The notes under the pieces are model-generated. The model had not been told where the DNA came from and searched no databases. It was given only the letters and a program-made list of their open reading frames with translations. 64,000 nt of DNA from Allodiplogaster sudhausi (taxonomy: Eukaryota > Nematoda > Chromadorea > Rhabditida > Diplogasteridae), in contig CALZFC010000029.1 in assembly GCA_945643635.1 (NCBI GenBank), forward strand, positions 735,001-799,000. Reading direction: 5' to 3'. Shown in pieces: positions 10,839-22,141 of the stretch. How positions within the stretch are numbered: position 1 is the stretch's first letter; the number at the start of each line of letters is the position of its first letter. Made by a program: the position numbers and the translations under genes.

Positions 10839-11959
10839 CTAAGCGCTAGCGACAGTGCCAGTTTGCATATTAAACCGATCGTACATCAATCGTTTGGGCA
10901 AATAAAGGAGCTCAGCGATGAAGACGAGAGAAATGCCGAGCAGAAGACCGGAAAAGCAGCCCAGGGAGCCGAAGACGAATGAGGACTGGTAAATGCAAAA
11001 GAAATTCTAATCTCCTACATTGAGCGCGTTGCGAAATGTACCATAAAAAGTAAGTTGAGCTGTGCTTTATGTCTTCCTTTAATAACATCATATTAAATTA
11101 TTTTTCCTTAATCTTACTGAAATTGCAAGCTTCTCGCTTCTTACAAGCACGTTCGACTGTTCGAAGAAGACGAAAATTTTGCTCTGAGCATGAAGGATTT
11201 TTTAGTGGAGTCAATGCTACATACATACATATTTGTTTTCTTATATATAACGCTATGCAGTCTGGCACAAGATCTTGTTACCTAGGATGTTCAAACCAAA
11301 CATTCCATGGGATATATTTCCACGGACCTATTTGAATCGATCTTTAGTATCGAAATCTCCGTCGGCAGTGCACTTTGTACGCAAACAAATATTACTTTAA
11401 AAATAATTAAATTAAATGTTTTGCAGCTTACACCGTATGCCTTGGTGGATTCCGTTTGCATTGCAAGTGTGGAGTAGTCGACGCTCTGGCAACGACGCGG
11501 GCAGTGGCACTCGGACCAAGAGACTGGGTTGAAGCCACGGCGGAGAAGCATGTCGTCTATGCAGGTCACTGTAATAGCAATCAAATTTTGCATGAAAACT
11601 TAATCAAAAAATAATTTACACACAATTTAATTAGGAAGGTTACGGAAAAATAATTCGAAAATATTGCCTTGGCTAAAGTTGCAGGACGCAACGCGGTCGC
11701 GTCGCGCGTACGCCGCGTCCATGCAACCGCACGCTGCGAAGACGCCGTCCTGCTAGCAGGAGCGGTAGCAGCCCTAAATAGCACGCGTTAACAGGGAGGG
11801 CGCACAAATTTTCGTTCTGATCTTGAAGTCGACAATGTCTATGTCTATTTTTTCATTCACAAAATTATAATCCAAGAATTTCAGGAAAAATAAAATAGAA
11901 TAAGACCTTTTAACGAATATATACATATATCATTGAAGATCATCTATTCTTATTCTGTT

Positions 11960-12045
11960 CGAGAGAGATAGAGAGCGAGAGCGAGAGAGAGAAAGAGATA
12001 GAGAGAGAGATAGAGAGAGATAGAGAAAGAGAGGAAGAGAGAGCT
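11960..12045. repeat. (GA)n-rich microsatellite
   Basis: Purine-rich GAGAGA tract in the intron of the minus-strand DEG/ENaC gene. Confidence 0.9.
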
Positions 12046-12835
12046 AACATCAAGCGTGTAGTCGCCACCAAAATAGAATGAACCCGGCATATCCGCGCTC
12101 CCTTGCACACATCCCGTCGATTCTACGTTGTTGACTTCCTGAATCATTTAATCTCATGTTTTAATGCTTTAAGTTAATTAGATGCTACCATATTAATTCG
12201 AATTGTTTGATAGGTCCCAGAGCGTGCGAAATGACCTTTGCTCTCAAGGTAGACATCTTGGCTTGCTGAAAAGACCTATTCTTAAAATTGTTCATCATAA
12301 TTCGTCATTCGATCGATAATGATCATCACGGATTAGAAAAAAATAACTGATATGTGTGAAAAAAATAGGTTTGGAAAAGTTTTACAAGAGATGACATCTT
12401 ATCACCTACATGAAAAAATATAATATTTATTCTTTCTCTTTCGCAATTAGAAAAAAAACTAACGGTCGTGTATGTAAACGTTGACGCCGGAAACTTCAGT
12501 TCAAGGGACTTGCTCGGATTCGCCGCCCGCTATTTCCACTGTGATTCCTAAAAGGAAGAGAAGCAGAAGGTGTGACTCTTCTCTCTCTCTCAACTCCTCT
12601 TTTCGTTTCTCTCTCACCCCTCCCCGCATCCTCTCACGAACCTCGTCTCTCGCCAGCCACTCTTTTTTTGAAGGTTACGTTGCTTCTTCGGTCGTTGAAG
12701 GTGAAGCAGTTTCCGAGAGAAGGATCACTGTTCAGGAGAAAGTTCGTCCTGCCAAGAAAGAATTACAGTATCGCACATGAGCCAGGGCTCGATCGGCAAT
12801 GAGCGGCTTGAGCCGTATGAGCCAAGTTTAATTAA

Positions 12836-13112
12836 AGGAAGTATCCGGCGAATAATTCTACAGTAGCGCTAGAGAATCAGTTTGAATGCGCGTGCTCTAA
12901 AAGTTGCCTGTCGCTCGATCGAGAGAGCATGTGAAAAAGGAGGGCGGCTCTGACCAACCGGAGCTAATTCTCTACCCGCCAGTTTTCATATAACTATTTC
13001 TCAGAATGTAATGAAAGAAAATCGCTCAAACTTTCTGGATGTATGTTTTACGCCAAGATGAACTTATCCACATAGAACAAAACATAGGTTAATTATTCCC
13101 CTGATACCTCCT
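12836..13112. mobile_element. 277-bp MITE, TTAA-flanked, AGGA(A/G)GTATC termini (copy 1)
   Basis: TTAA at 12832-12835 and 13113-13116 flank it. Imperfect TIRs of about 25 bp begin AGGAAGTATCCGGCGAATAA and end in the matching reverse complement. A second, inverted copy is at 58600-58876. It lies in an intron of the DEG/ENaC paralogue. Non-coding. Confidence 0.88.
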
Positions 13113-14407
13113 TTAATATCGGAGAGAAATATTCACAGGATATTGCGAGCTCGATTTCTTAAGCCATTAATAACTCGCCAAGTATGCAGTATCCTCAGCA
13201 CTTTTTTTACTTCTACCGATACGATAGAGTGGTAGTTCTGTACATCTAGAGTAGACAAGAACTGGTCTAGTTTTGTTCAATTCGCAATCAGCTGCGTAGC
13301 ACGTCGTAGCCTTTACCAGGAATCCACACAAGTTCACCTTATCTCTAGGGATTTTTCGTCAAAAGCGGCTGCTTTGACAACTTCGTCGACACTCCAGCTG
13401 AGTTTCATCTTTGCGTCATCCGTCAGGAAGCTCAGTAATGCTGGCAATGCGGCAGAGAAGACGGCCGGCGACTTCCTTCCTTTTTTGAGCATCTGAGGAG
13501 AAGAATTGCATGGCAATCATACAGTATGTAGGCGCTAATAGGAAGACTCTACAAAATATTTACATAGGACCGACATGGAAACGTTGAGAATTCCAAGTCT
13601 CAAAACATTTACTTCGCATTAATATTTGGGGCACTTATTTGGAAGACTTAAGTTTAGTGTCATTTCGTTCGTTATTTGTAACAAGATCATGAGACTGGCA
13701 CTCTATACATATACATACATATGACGCGATTTGCGAGAGAATCGTAAAGGAGCAAAAGAGCCGGGGACCCGGCAAAATTAGATTTCGCTCAAAAGCTCTT
13801 TATATGTACTTTTTAACACGCTGAAACGATTGGAAGGGGTCCGGGAGTCTGAAAACGCCATTTTGGCGAGCTACGCCAGGAATAAAATTCGAGTACTCGG
13901 CGAGACTTACTGAGATGGCCGCACATTCGCGTTCGCAGTTTCGCGCGCAATGAAGCAATATTGGTGAAATTTTTGTCACAAATACACAAGATATGCTTTA
14001 GCAAGCTGTACAAGTTTAATTTTAAAATATTCATTTTTAGAGACGCAGTGGCCTCTTGACTTTGGAAAGGCGTCGTTTTCTTATATGGCATTTTATCACG
14101 GGATTTTGATTTCATTCGGTAGAGCTCAAAATTCTCTATCGAATAAGCTATAGTATGTTAGATATCGACGAACTCTTTGATGTTTCCCAGTCAATAAACT
14201 GCTGAAAACGCGCGCGCTGCGGGCACTTGGCGCTGGAGATGCTAACGCCGAAAGCGCAACTTAATCGATAATTAGCCGAAGGGCAGTCGTTCATTTATTT
14301 GTATCGGATTTTGCCCTCTTTCATTTAGTATAGGCTGGTTTGTTTTCTGGAGCTGTCGCTATTTATATTCTGACAGAATACAGTGTTTTATTTTAATTTT
14401 AGTAACA

Positions 14408-15256
14408 ATGACCTGTTTTGTATCCCGTGGATTCGCTCCATCGGTGTCAGCATCATTTCGCTTTCGCCCACGTAACTGCGATGGAACGCTCATCAGGTTT
14501 GTGATTATAATTTGTTGGCATAAAGAAGAATTCTGTTTTCCCCGTTAACCATAAACCGGTCAGTCAAATGAGATAACAAAATCATAAACATGAAGTTCCG
14601 ACGCTGTTATGGAAGGAGCTGGTTGGGTGCCCCACTTCAAGTGAATAACCCCTATGCATGCAAAAATACGTCCGAGATAGGTTGCTATCGCCTCACTAAT
14701 AGTTAAACTAACCATGTTCAAGAATTTTAGATTAGCTCTTGGTCCCCTATTGTCTGTGGAGATCTCAAGCGTAAGAGTGGTAGATGAAATGTTTAACAAT
14801 ACACTAACCCACCTGCATGACGAATGTTATACGAGAAAATTTGAGTGAATACCACCAGTGTCTTACAAATGAGAGCTGTTTCTGTTAAATTTGTAAATAT
14901 ACTTTTCAGCCATCGCTAGCTTTACTAATGTGTATTTCTAAATTCTCAACATGAGCATACTGCAGAATTTCAACGCTTCTCGATGATGCTGAAAGTGAGC
15001 TCTATGGGTGTAAGAACAAAGCGGACTTGCTCTTCATTCGTGGTGTTGCGGAGTATTACGACTGGGACGATTTGGTGAATAAGAGATATTTTTTCAATAC
15101 TTTCTAACAGTAGTCTTCACAAGCAATCCTGAGAAGAATCTTCTTTTCAACATTTCAGCCCGATGGTGTACTCGAGTCTTGTGTCTGTGAGAGGCATTTG
15201 CATGAGTTGGGTGAAGGATGGGAAGATCAGAAGTACAATCATGTATTGATGAAGGT
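14408..15256 (+). pseudogene. Transposase-like N-terminal fragment (left palindrome arm)
   Basis: Three spliceable pieces: 14408 to about 14497, about 14967-15075 and about 15160-15255. They encode STLLDDAESELYG, ADLLFIRGVAEYYDWDD and CVCERHLHELGEGWE. These match the N-terminus of the 2.8-7.1 kb gene (LLDKSAENYLG, CQRHIEELGTQWE). The rest of the gene is not downstream; the middle part lies on the opposite strand of the same arm. Mirrored at about 18703-17855 (-). Confidence 0.65.
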
Positions 15257-15329
15257 GTGTTATGATAACGGATAACAGATCATTATTATCACTCAGTGCG
15301 TGGAGAGAACAGTGAGAGGCGCAGCTGGT

Positions 15330-16257
15330 TTAAATATAGCTAATAAAAGTTGGCAAATAATAATAGTTGTGCAATGCCAGAGCTATGTACATAGCGTACT
15401 TAGAATCGAGTGCGACGTGAACTCTGTAATCGGATCGAAGGTAGTTCTTGGCGAGTGTTAAACGACGTTTGAGTGAAGAAGCAGTTTCTGTATCAATTCC
15501 TTGCAGCGTTACTGCTCTATCAATAACGCAGTTAAGCTTTTCGAATGCCTGTAAATTTTAAACCTTCGCCGCAAGCTTTTTCTTTCCTTAAGTCCTAATT
15601 ATAAGACCGAATAAATTGATGTACATACATACGAAAACACATGCATACCTCAAGCGCGCTGACCAGTGTTTCGTCAACACATGACAGACTTCTCCTCTTC
15701 TCAGGGAGAATCAGCGAAATGATTTTCATAGCTGTGGATCGTGTAAGTAGGAGGTGTAACTGATTCCTCTCCTCACACATCTTTGTGTAGAGACGAATGA
15801 GCTCGGAAGCATTCAGTTTTCTAAGCATGCTTGGGATGTTGATGACCGTCCCGTCCGAACGTTTGATTTCTCGTTCTCCGAACGGAAGACCTGCCGCCGC
15901 CACAGAGCTCAAATGTTAGGTTATCTTGCTTTGCTTCAAGTGTCAAAGATTTTCCCTTTACGCTGGAAAAACACTGTAAATTATGAGCGTGAAAATGAAT
16001 AAACCTCAGTAAGAAAGTAACGAATTCTCTGACAGCTTGCTTGCTATAACGGCATCGTGTTATAGGCGTTTTCTGGAAAGAAACTATCACAATTACTGGC
16101 ATAGATAATTTTTAAATAATGGCCATTAAATCTACAGAAAATATATTTAAAGAATCCGATTTCTTGTCAGCACTATTCAACCTCAATGCGCTCTCCAGTT
16201 GCCGCAAGCTCCTTTGCCTTGTAATAGAAATACGACGAAACATCAATGTAGCGCTTT
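15330..16257 (-). pseudogene. Transposase-like middle fragment (left palindrome arm)
   Basis: Mirror image of 16854-17781 on the plus strand. It encodes the SSYFYYKAKELAATGE, YSKQAVREFVTFLLR, GLPFGEREIKRSDGT and YLRSDYRVHVALDSKYA segments. It lacks the catalytic core and C2H2 region, and an in-frame stop follows GERIEVE. Confidence 0.7.
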
Positions 16258-16355
16258 ATCTTAATTAAGCGGAATATTTAAGGTTAAAGAAATGCTTTCA
16301 CCCAAATAAATAAATGCGGGTGCAAATTGTCACGAGCACCCTTCAATCAGGCACT

Positions 16356-16755
16356 CACATTCTCGTTTGCTATTTCACAGGCCGCAGAACCCCCCCCCCC
16401 TTGTGAAACTTGCAGTCGCTAATGAGATTGCAAACAGCCGCTGTGATTATAAATTATTTCGGCGATATTCCTAATTCACTCATACGCAAGTATTTCTCAC
16501 TTAATCCAATTGAACCTGATCATACGGCATCCTCTTCCACCTCCGGTTCGTATTCCGATGATGTCGAATCGTCATCCGACCTTTCAATTTGCGTAATCTG
16601 AAAGCAAAGATGTAGAGACGCCCAGATAAAAAAACTATTCTCGCTGCTGCGAGGAAGTAGGAGTATTTGATCGTAAATTGTCTCGATGAGTACCGCACCA
16701 TCCTTAAAGTGTGTTTTTCATACAACAAGGCAATGTCTTAAAATATACATACGTA
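16356..16755. other. 400-bp palindrome spacer
   Basis: Unique sequence between the arms. It includes a C10 run near 16389 and a short acidic/Ser-rich reading frame (SSSTSGSYSDDVESSSD, plus strand about 16530-16580) that could be a leftover of the transposase-like gene. No promoter or RNA gene recognised. Confidence 0.7.
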
Positions 16756-16853
16756 AGTGCCTGATTGAAGGGTGCTCGTGACAATTTGCACCCGCATTTA
16801 TTTATTTGGGTGAAAGCATTTCTTTAACCTTAAATATTCCGCTTAATTAAGAT

Positions 16854-17781
16854 AAAGCGCTACATTGATGTTTCGTCGTATTTCTATTACAAGGCAAAGG
16901 AGCTTGCGGCAACTGGAGAGCGCATTGAGGTTGAATAGTGCTGACAAGAAATCGGATTCTTTAAATATATTTTCTGTAGATTTAATGGCCATTATTTAAA
17001 AATTATCTATGCCAGTAATTGTGATAGTTTCTTTCCAGAAAACGCCTATAACACGATGCCGTTATAGCAAGCAAGCTGTCAGAGAATTCGTTACTTTCTT
17101 ACTGAGGTTTATTCATTTTCACGCTCATAATTTACAGTGTTTTTCCAGCGTAAAGGGAAAATCTTTGACACTTGAAGCAAAGCAAGATAACCTAACATTT
17201 GAGCTCTGTGGCGGCGGCAGGTCTTCCGTTCGGAGAACGAGAAATCAAACGTTCGGACGGGACGGTCATCAACATCCCAAGCATGCTTAGAAAACTGAAT
17301 GCTTCCGAGCTCATTCGTCTCTACACAAAGATGTGTGAGGAGAGGAATCAGTTACACCTCCTACTTACACGATCCACAGCTATGAAAATCATTTCGCTGG
17401 TTCTCCCTGAGAAGAGGAGAAGTCTGTCATGTGTTGACGAAACACTGGTCAGCGCGCTTGAGGTATGCATGTGTTTTCGTATGTATGTACATCAATTTAT
17501 TCGGTCTTATAATTAGGACTTAAGGAAAGAAAAAGCTTGCGGCGAAGGTTTAAAATTTACAGGCATTCGAAAAGCTTAACTGCGTTATTGATAGAGCAGT
17601 AACGCTGCAAGGAATTGATACAGAAACTGCTTCTTCACTCAAACGTCGTTTAACACTCGCCAAGAACTACCTTCGATCCGATTACAGAGTTCACGTCGCA
17701 CTCGATTCTAAGTACGCTATGTACATAGCTCTGGCATTGCACAACTATTATTATTTGCCAACTTTTATTAGCTATATTTAA
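16854..17781 (+). pseudogene. Transposase-like middle fragment (right palindrome arm)
   Basis: Pieces: about 16854-16940 (ending in a stop after GERIEVE), 17040-17109, 17204-17462 and 17563-17781. The 17204 exon (SSVAAAGLPFGEREIKRSDG) and the 17563 exon (AFEKLNCVIDRAVTLQG, then KNYLRSDYRVHVALDSKYA) match exons 5-7 of the gene at 2.8-7.1 kb at equivalent splice positions. The family similarity stops after SKYAMYI and the frame soon ends. It is a different subfamily, not a copy of the neighbouring element. Confidence 0.7.
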
Positions 17782-17854
17782 ACCAGCTGCGCCTCTCACT
17801 GTTCTCTCCACGCACTGAGTGATAATAATGATCTGTTATCCGTTATCATAACAC

Positions 17855-18703
17855 ACCTTCATCAATACATGATTGTACTTCTGATCTTCCCATCCTTCAC
17901 CCAACTCATGCAAATGCCTCTCACAGACACAAGACTCGAGTACACCATCGGGCTGAAATGTTGAAAAGAAGATTCTTCTCAGGATTGCTTGTGAAGACTA
18001 CTGTTAGAAAGTATTGAAAAAATATCTCTTATTCACCAAATCGTCCCAGTCGTAATACTCCGCAACACCACGAATGAAGAGCAAGTCCGCTTTGTTCTTA
18101 CACCCATAGAGCTCACTTTCAGCATCATCGAGAAGCGTTGAAATTCTGCAGTATGCTCATGTTGAGAATTTAGAAATACACATTAGTAAAGCTAGCGATG
18201 GCTGAAAAGTATATTTACAAATTTAACAGAAACAGCTCTCATTTGTAAGACACTGGTGGTATTCACTCAAATTTTCTCGTATAACATTCGTCATGCAGGT
18301 GGGTTAGTGTATTGTTAAACATTTCATCTACCACTCTTACGCTTGAGATCTCCACAGACAATAGGGGACCAAGAGCTAATCTAAAATTCTTGAACATGGT
18401 TAGTTTAACTATTAGTGAGGCGATAGCAACCTATCTCGGACGTATTTTTGCATGCATAGGGGTTATTCACTTGAAGTGGGGCACCCAACCAGCTCCTTCC
18501 ATAACAGCGTCGGAACTTCATGTTTATGATTTTGTTATCTCATTTGACTGACCGGTTTATGGTTAACGGGGAAAACAGAATTCTTCTTTATGCCAACAAA
18601 TTATAATCACAAACCTGATGAGCGTTCCATCGCAGTTACGTGGGCGAAAGCGAAATGATGCTGACACCGATGGAGCGAATCCACGGGATACAAAACAGGT
18701 CAT
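17855..18703 (-). pseudogene. Transposase-like N-terminal fragment (right palindrome arm)
   Basis: Mirror image of 14408-15256; the same three exon-like pieces with CVCERHLHELGEGWE. Confidence 0.65.
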
Positions 18704-19348
18704 TGTTACTAAAATTAAAATAAAACACTGTATTCTGTCAGAATATAAATAGCGACAGCTCCAGAAAACAAACCAGCCTATACTAAATGAAAGAGGGCAA
18801 AATCCGATACAAATAAATGAACGACTGCCCTTCGGCTAATTATCGATTAAGTTGCGCTTTCGGCGTTAGCATCTCCAGCGCCAAGTGCCCGCAGCGCGCG
18901 CGTTTTCAGCAGTTTATTGACTGGGAAACATCAAAGAGTTCGTCGATATCTAACATACTATAGCTTATTCGATAGAGAATTTTGAGCTCTACCGAATGAA
19001 ATCAAAATCCCGTGATAAAATGCCATATAAGAAAACGACGCCTTTCCAAAGTCAAGAGGCCACTGCGTCTCTAAAAATGAATATTTTAAAATTAAACTTG
19101 TACAGCTTGCTAAAGCATATCTTGTGTATTTGTGACAAAAATTTCACCAATATTGCTTCATTGCGCGCGAAACTGCGAACGCGAATGTGCGGCCATCTCA
19201 GTAAGTCTCGCCGAGTACTCGAATTTTATTCCTGGCGTAGCTCGCCAAAATGGCGTTTTCAGACTCCCGGACCCCTTCCAATCGTTTCAGCGTGTTAAAA
19301 AGTACATATAAAGAGCTTTTGAGCGAAATCTAATTTTACCGGGTCCCC

Positions 19349-19840
19349 TGAGATTTTGAAACTCTCGCAAATCGCGTCATATGTATGTATGTATTCGCGT
19401 GATTCTACTATAATAAAAGTATTGACTTGCCTGATGAAGAGGAGAGAGAGAACGGGGGCCGACCAGATCAGTGAGATGCTGAAGTGAGTCAAGCGCTGAA
19501 AACAACTAATTAACCATAAGGTTTTAATCCTTTTTCTTTAATCTTTTATTTCTTAGAGAAACAATCGCGTATCGAAGCTAACAAATTGTGCAAGTCGCTC
19601 CAGTGTAGTTCGCAGAGCAAATGCACACCTCGGAGACATTTACAACATCGCAGAGGGCGTCTGCGTCCATTTGAACGCATCTCAAGATCAATCATTACAT
19701 ACATAGGTCTATACATCCCTATTGGAGAGGGTTTAAACTATAAGGACGGCAATTAAAGGATATACATATACTGTATGTTGTTAAGATCTTTGTACAGATC
19801 TACATCTCCCTGATCCATCTCGATCTATGTACACACTATC
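19349..19840. other. Intergenic, no gene seen
   Basis: Between the palindrome and the mucin-like gene. TATGTATGTA-type short repeats; nothing else recognisable. Confidence 0.5.
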
Positions 19841-22141
19841 TCACCTATTGTCCAATACATATCCTGAAGCGTTGAAATATACAGAACAGCTGTTGTTGTC
19901 GGAGGCATTGGAACTACTTGTTGAAGAAGTGTCAGGAGACGCAGAAATCTGTACAAAGATTGAAGAATCTTCTGCTTGTGAACTCTCGGGTACATTCACT
20001 CGTACGGGCGTGTGGGCAAGAAAACCTACCGAAATGGACGTAGTGCTTGAAATAGAAAAAGAAGGAAAAGAAGATGTCGTGCCAGGAGCCCGCGTCGCTA
20101 AAGTCGTTGCCGTCGATGGGTCTGCAGTGGAAAAGAGTGGGCTTCTTTTTTCTCTTATGCTCTCAGGCAGTTGGTTCGCAACTCCAACATGGAAGCGCCA
20201 ACGCGTGATGGTTTTGCAGGATTTCTTTTGAGCAAACAAATATGGTTTAAATGACCAGTTATAGTTAGCGAAGAAACGATGGCCGTCGACGTTGCTAGAG
20301 TGCTGATTGATTCAATTGAAGTGGGAGCAGAAGTGGGTGAAGTGCTGGTTGATCCAGTTGAAATTGTCATAGAGGCTGGAGGCAAATATTCTTATAAAGG
20401 CAATTGTATATCAAATACTTTTAGTTAAAATCTTTAAATAACCAGTCGTAGTGGGAGAAGAAGTGGTCGATGTGGGTGCAGTACTAGTTGATCCAGGTGA
20501 CGTTGTCGCAGAGGCTGGAGGTAATTATTATTATTATGGCAATTTTTTATTAAACACTTTTAGATAAAGTCTTTAAAGGCGATCTAAGACGAATAAATAG
20601 TGTCTTGCTTTTTCGTCTTATTTGATCAAGTTGAGCTGGAACCTTCTATTTCAAGTATCCCGAAGACACAAAAATCTCTCTGCCCTGAGGAAATTAACAG
20701 CATTCTGTACTTTGAATTCGCAAATATTTTATTTTCCCGCCATTTTCAAAAAAAAAAATTGGCAAAACCACATCGTGGCCGACGGGGCCATTCGACTCGA
20801 GCAATTTAAATGCATACATATGGTGCGCGCAACCAACTTCTCCAAACCACAAGTTTCTGTGGAGAGAGGCGAGATGCAGTAGCACCATTTCTGTGGATTG
20901 CTTAGACCGTACTTTCCAGTTATCGGGCAGCTCATCGTTGTAGGAGTTTTTCCCCTTTGAATCTCCTTTAAATAACCAGTTGTAGTGGGAGTAGAATTTA
21001 TCGATGTGGGTGTAGTGCTGGTTGATCCAGTTGAAGTTGTTGTAGAGGCTGGAGGCAATTATAATTATGATAGCAATTTTTTATTAAACACTTTTAGATA
21101 AAGTCTTTAAATAACCAGTAGTAGTGGGAGAAGAAGTGGTCGATGTGGGTGTAGTGCTGGTTGATCCAGTTGAAGTTGTTGTAGAGGCTGGAGGCAATTA
21201 TAATTATGATAGCAATTTTTTATTAAACACTTTTAGATAAAGTCTTTAAATAACCAGTAGTAGTGGGAGAAGAAGTGGTCGATGTGGGTGTAGTGCTGGT
21301 TGATCCAGTTGAAGTTGTCGTAGAGGCTAGAAACAATAATTATTATGGTAATTGTTTTTTTTTTAATATTAAACACTTTTGGATACAGAATCAGCAGACG
21401 TACACTGTTGCGAGCACATTGCTTCAGAGGGATAAGTGCGAGGTTGACCTGGATCTGGAAATCAGAGCTAGGATTAAGGAGCGCTCGCTTCAAAGGTAGG
21501 TATGTATGTATGCACATATATGTATACTATGAATGTTTCGAAATGATAGATAGAAGCAGCAACCGTCGGTACACGAAATGCCCTGCGTGCTGATGAGGCT
21601 GCCCCAGAAGCTCGTGCACCACAACGTACTGTTGCCGCTGTTCAAGCCACAACTTGCAATGTTAGTTGACACCACCTCCCACGTGCCGTTAACGTTCTGA
21701 AGCGATATATGTATGTATGTACATACAAATTAAAACTTCCTAAAATACGTAAAAATCCAACAGTTCCCAATTTTAATAATAAACCTATGTATGGTCATCT
21801 CTCAATGATTCAAGACATCTTCGATCAGTACTACTAGAATTTCTAAGGCTGGAAATAAATATCAAGTTTTTTTTTCTCTTAAAGTCACTTAAGTATAAGA
21901 AAACGAGTGGTTTTCTAGAACTGGAGTAATTTAAGCGATCGAAACGAACAAGCCCAATCATTCGGCCAATGCTGCAATTGAGGGCGCACATGTCGGCCGA
22001 GTCGGCGACGACGTTCAGGAAGGAAGAGTCGCAATTGTTGCGGTCGCCGCATCTCCCGGTCTGCTTGTTGTACTCGCAGCCGTCAGCGCATGTCACCCAT
22101 TGCGAGCGCGATAAATGAGGCGCTATAACGAGTGATATCAT
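19841..22141 (-). CDS. Secreted mucin-like protein with tandem Thr/Ser exons and cysteine-rich N-terminal modules
   Basis: Read on the minus strand. A 5' exon near 22141-21920 encodes a cysteine-rich stretch (QWVTCADGCEYNKQTGRC, then CALNCSIG). A second near 21690-21560 has SCGLNSGNSTLWCTSFWG and CTDGCC. Then come at least five exon-sized units (about 21330, 21193, 21052, 20517 and 20380 downwards), each beginning after a CCAG acceptor and coding PASTTTSTGSTSTTPTS-type repeats. The last coding part (about 20239-19841) is Ser/Thr-rich with N-glycosylation sequons (NASDNNS, YFNASGY). The first Met lacks a convincing signal peptide, so a 5' exon may be missing. Function is unknown; mucin-like secreted or surface proteins are typical of nematode cuticle or glands. 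Exon joins are tentative. Confidence 0.5.
20257..21340. repeat. Tandem 139-bp exon-plus-intron repeats in the mucin-like gene
   Basis: The phrase AATAACCAGTAGTAGTGGGA starts near-identical units at about 20972, 21111 and 21250 (period 139 bp). More diverged units are at about 20257 and 20438. Each unit includes one Thr/Ser exon and its flanking intron. Confidence 0.85.
20700..20960 (-). repeat. Dispersed repeat, copy 1
   Basis: Its reverse complement matches about 27470-27770: shared GCCTCTCTCCACAGAAAC, TTGGTTGCGC, and a T-rich end before GCGAATTCAAA. It lies between two mucin exon units. Confidence 0.7.

Larger units (their letters stand above)
10839..13492 (-). pseudogene. DEG/ENaC channel paralogue, minus strand, with a nonsense codon
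   Basis: Exons: 13492-13338 (tentative, extracellular stretch with KMKLSWSVDEVV), 12138-12049 (ends FYFGGDYTLD), 11773-11668, 11568-11432, 11183-11118 and 10985-10839. The last four match the left gene exon for exon: 106, 137, 66 and 147 nt against 106, 137, 66 and 120. YTLD|GCYRSC joins in frame at the family's cysteine-rich hallmark. Codon 7 of the 11773 exon is TAG (11755-11753) where the left gene has TAC. The CIDDM exon and the second membrane helix (GSLGCFSGLLLGIS, AELLYLPKRLM) are otherwise intact. Exon 11773 also keeps the GC donor. Either a recent pseudogene or a null allele; upstream exons were not identified with confidence. Confidence 0.8.
13763..16355. repeat. Left arm of a 2,593-bp near-perfect palindrome
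   Basis: Every position pairs with 33111 minus itself in the right arm (16756-19348), with no indel over 2.59 kb and only a few substitutions seen (for example 13773, and one Ile/Val codon in the ORF at 15595-15912). Beyond the outer end, homology continues for about 40 bp after a short indel. It contains two convergent fragments of a transposase-like gene. Confidence 0.95.
16756..19348. repeat. Right arm of the 2,593-bp palindrome
   Basis: Reverse complement of 13763-16355. It diverges at the outer end near 19349, where the right side reads TGAGATTTTG instead of the mirror of the left flank, then matches again up to about 19390. Confidence 0.95.
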
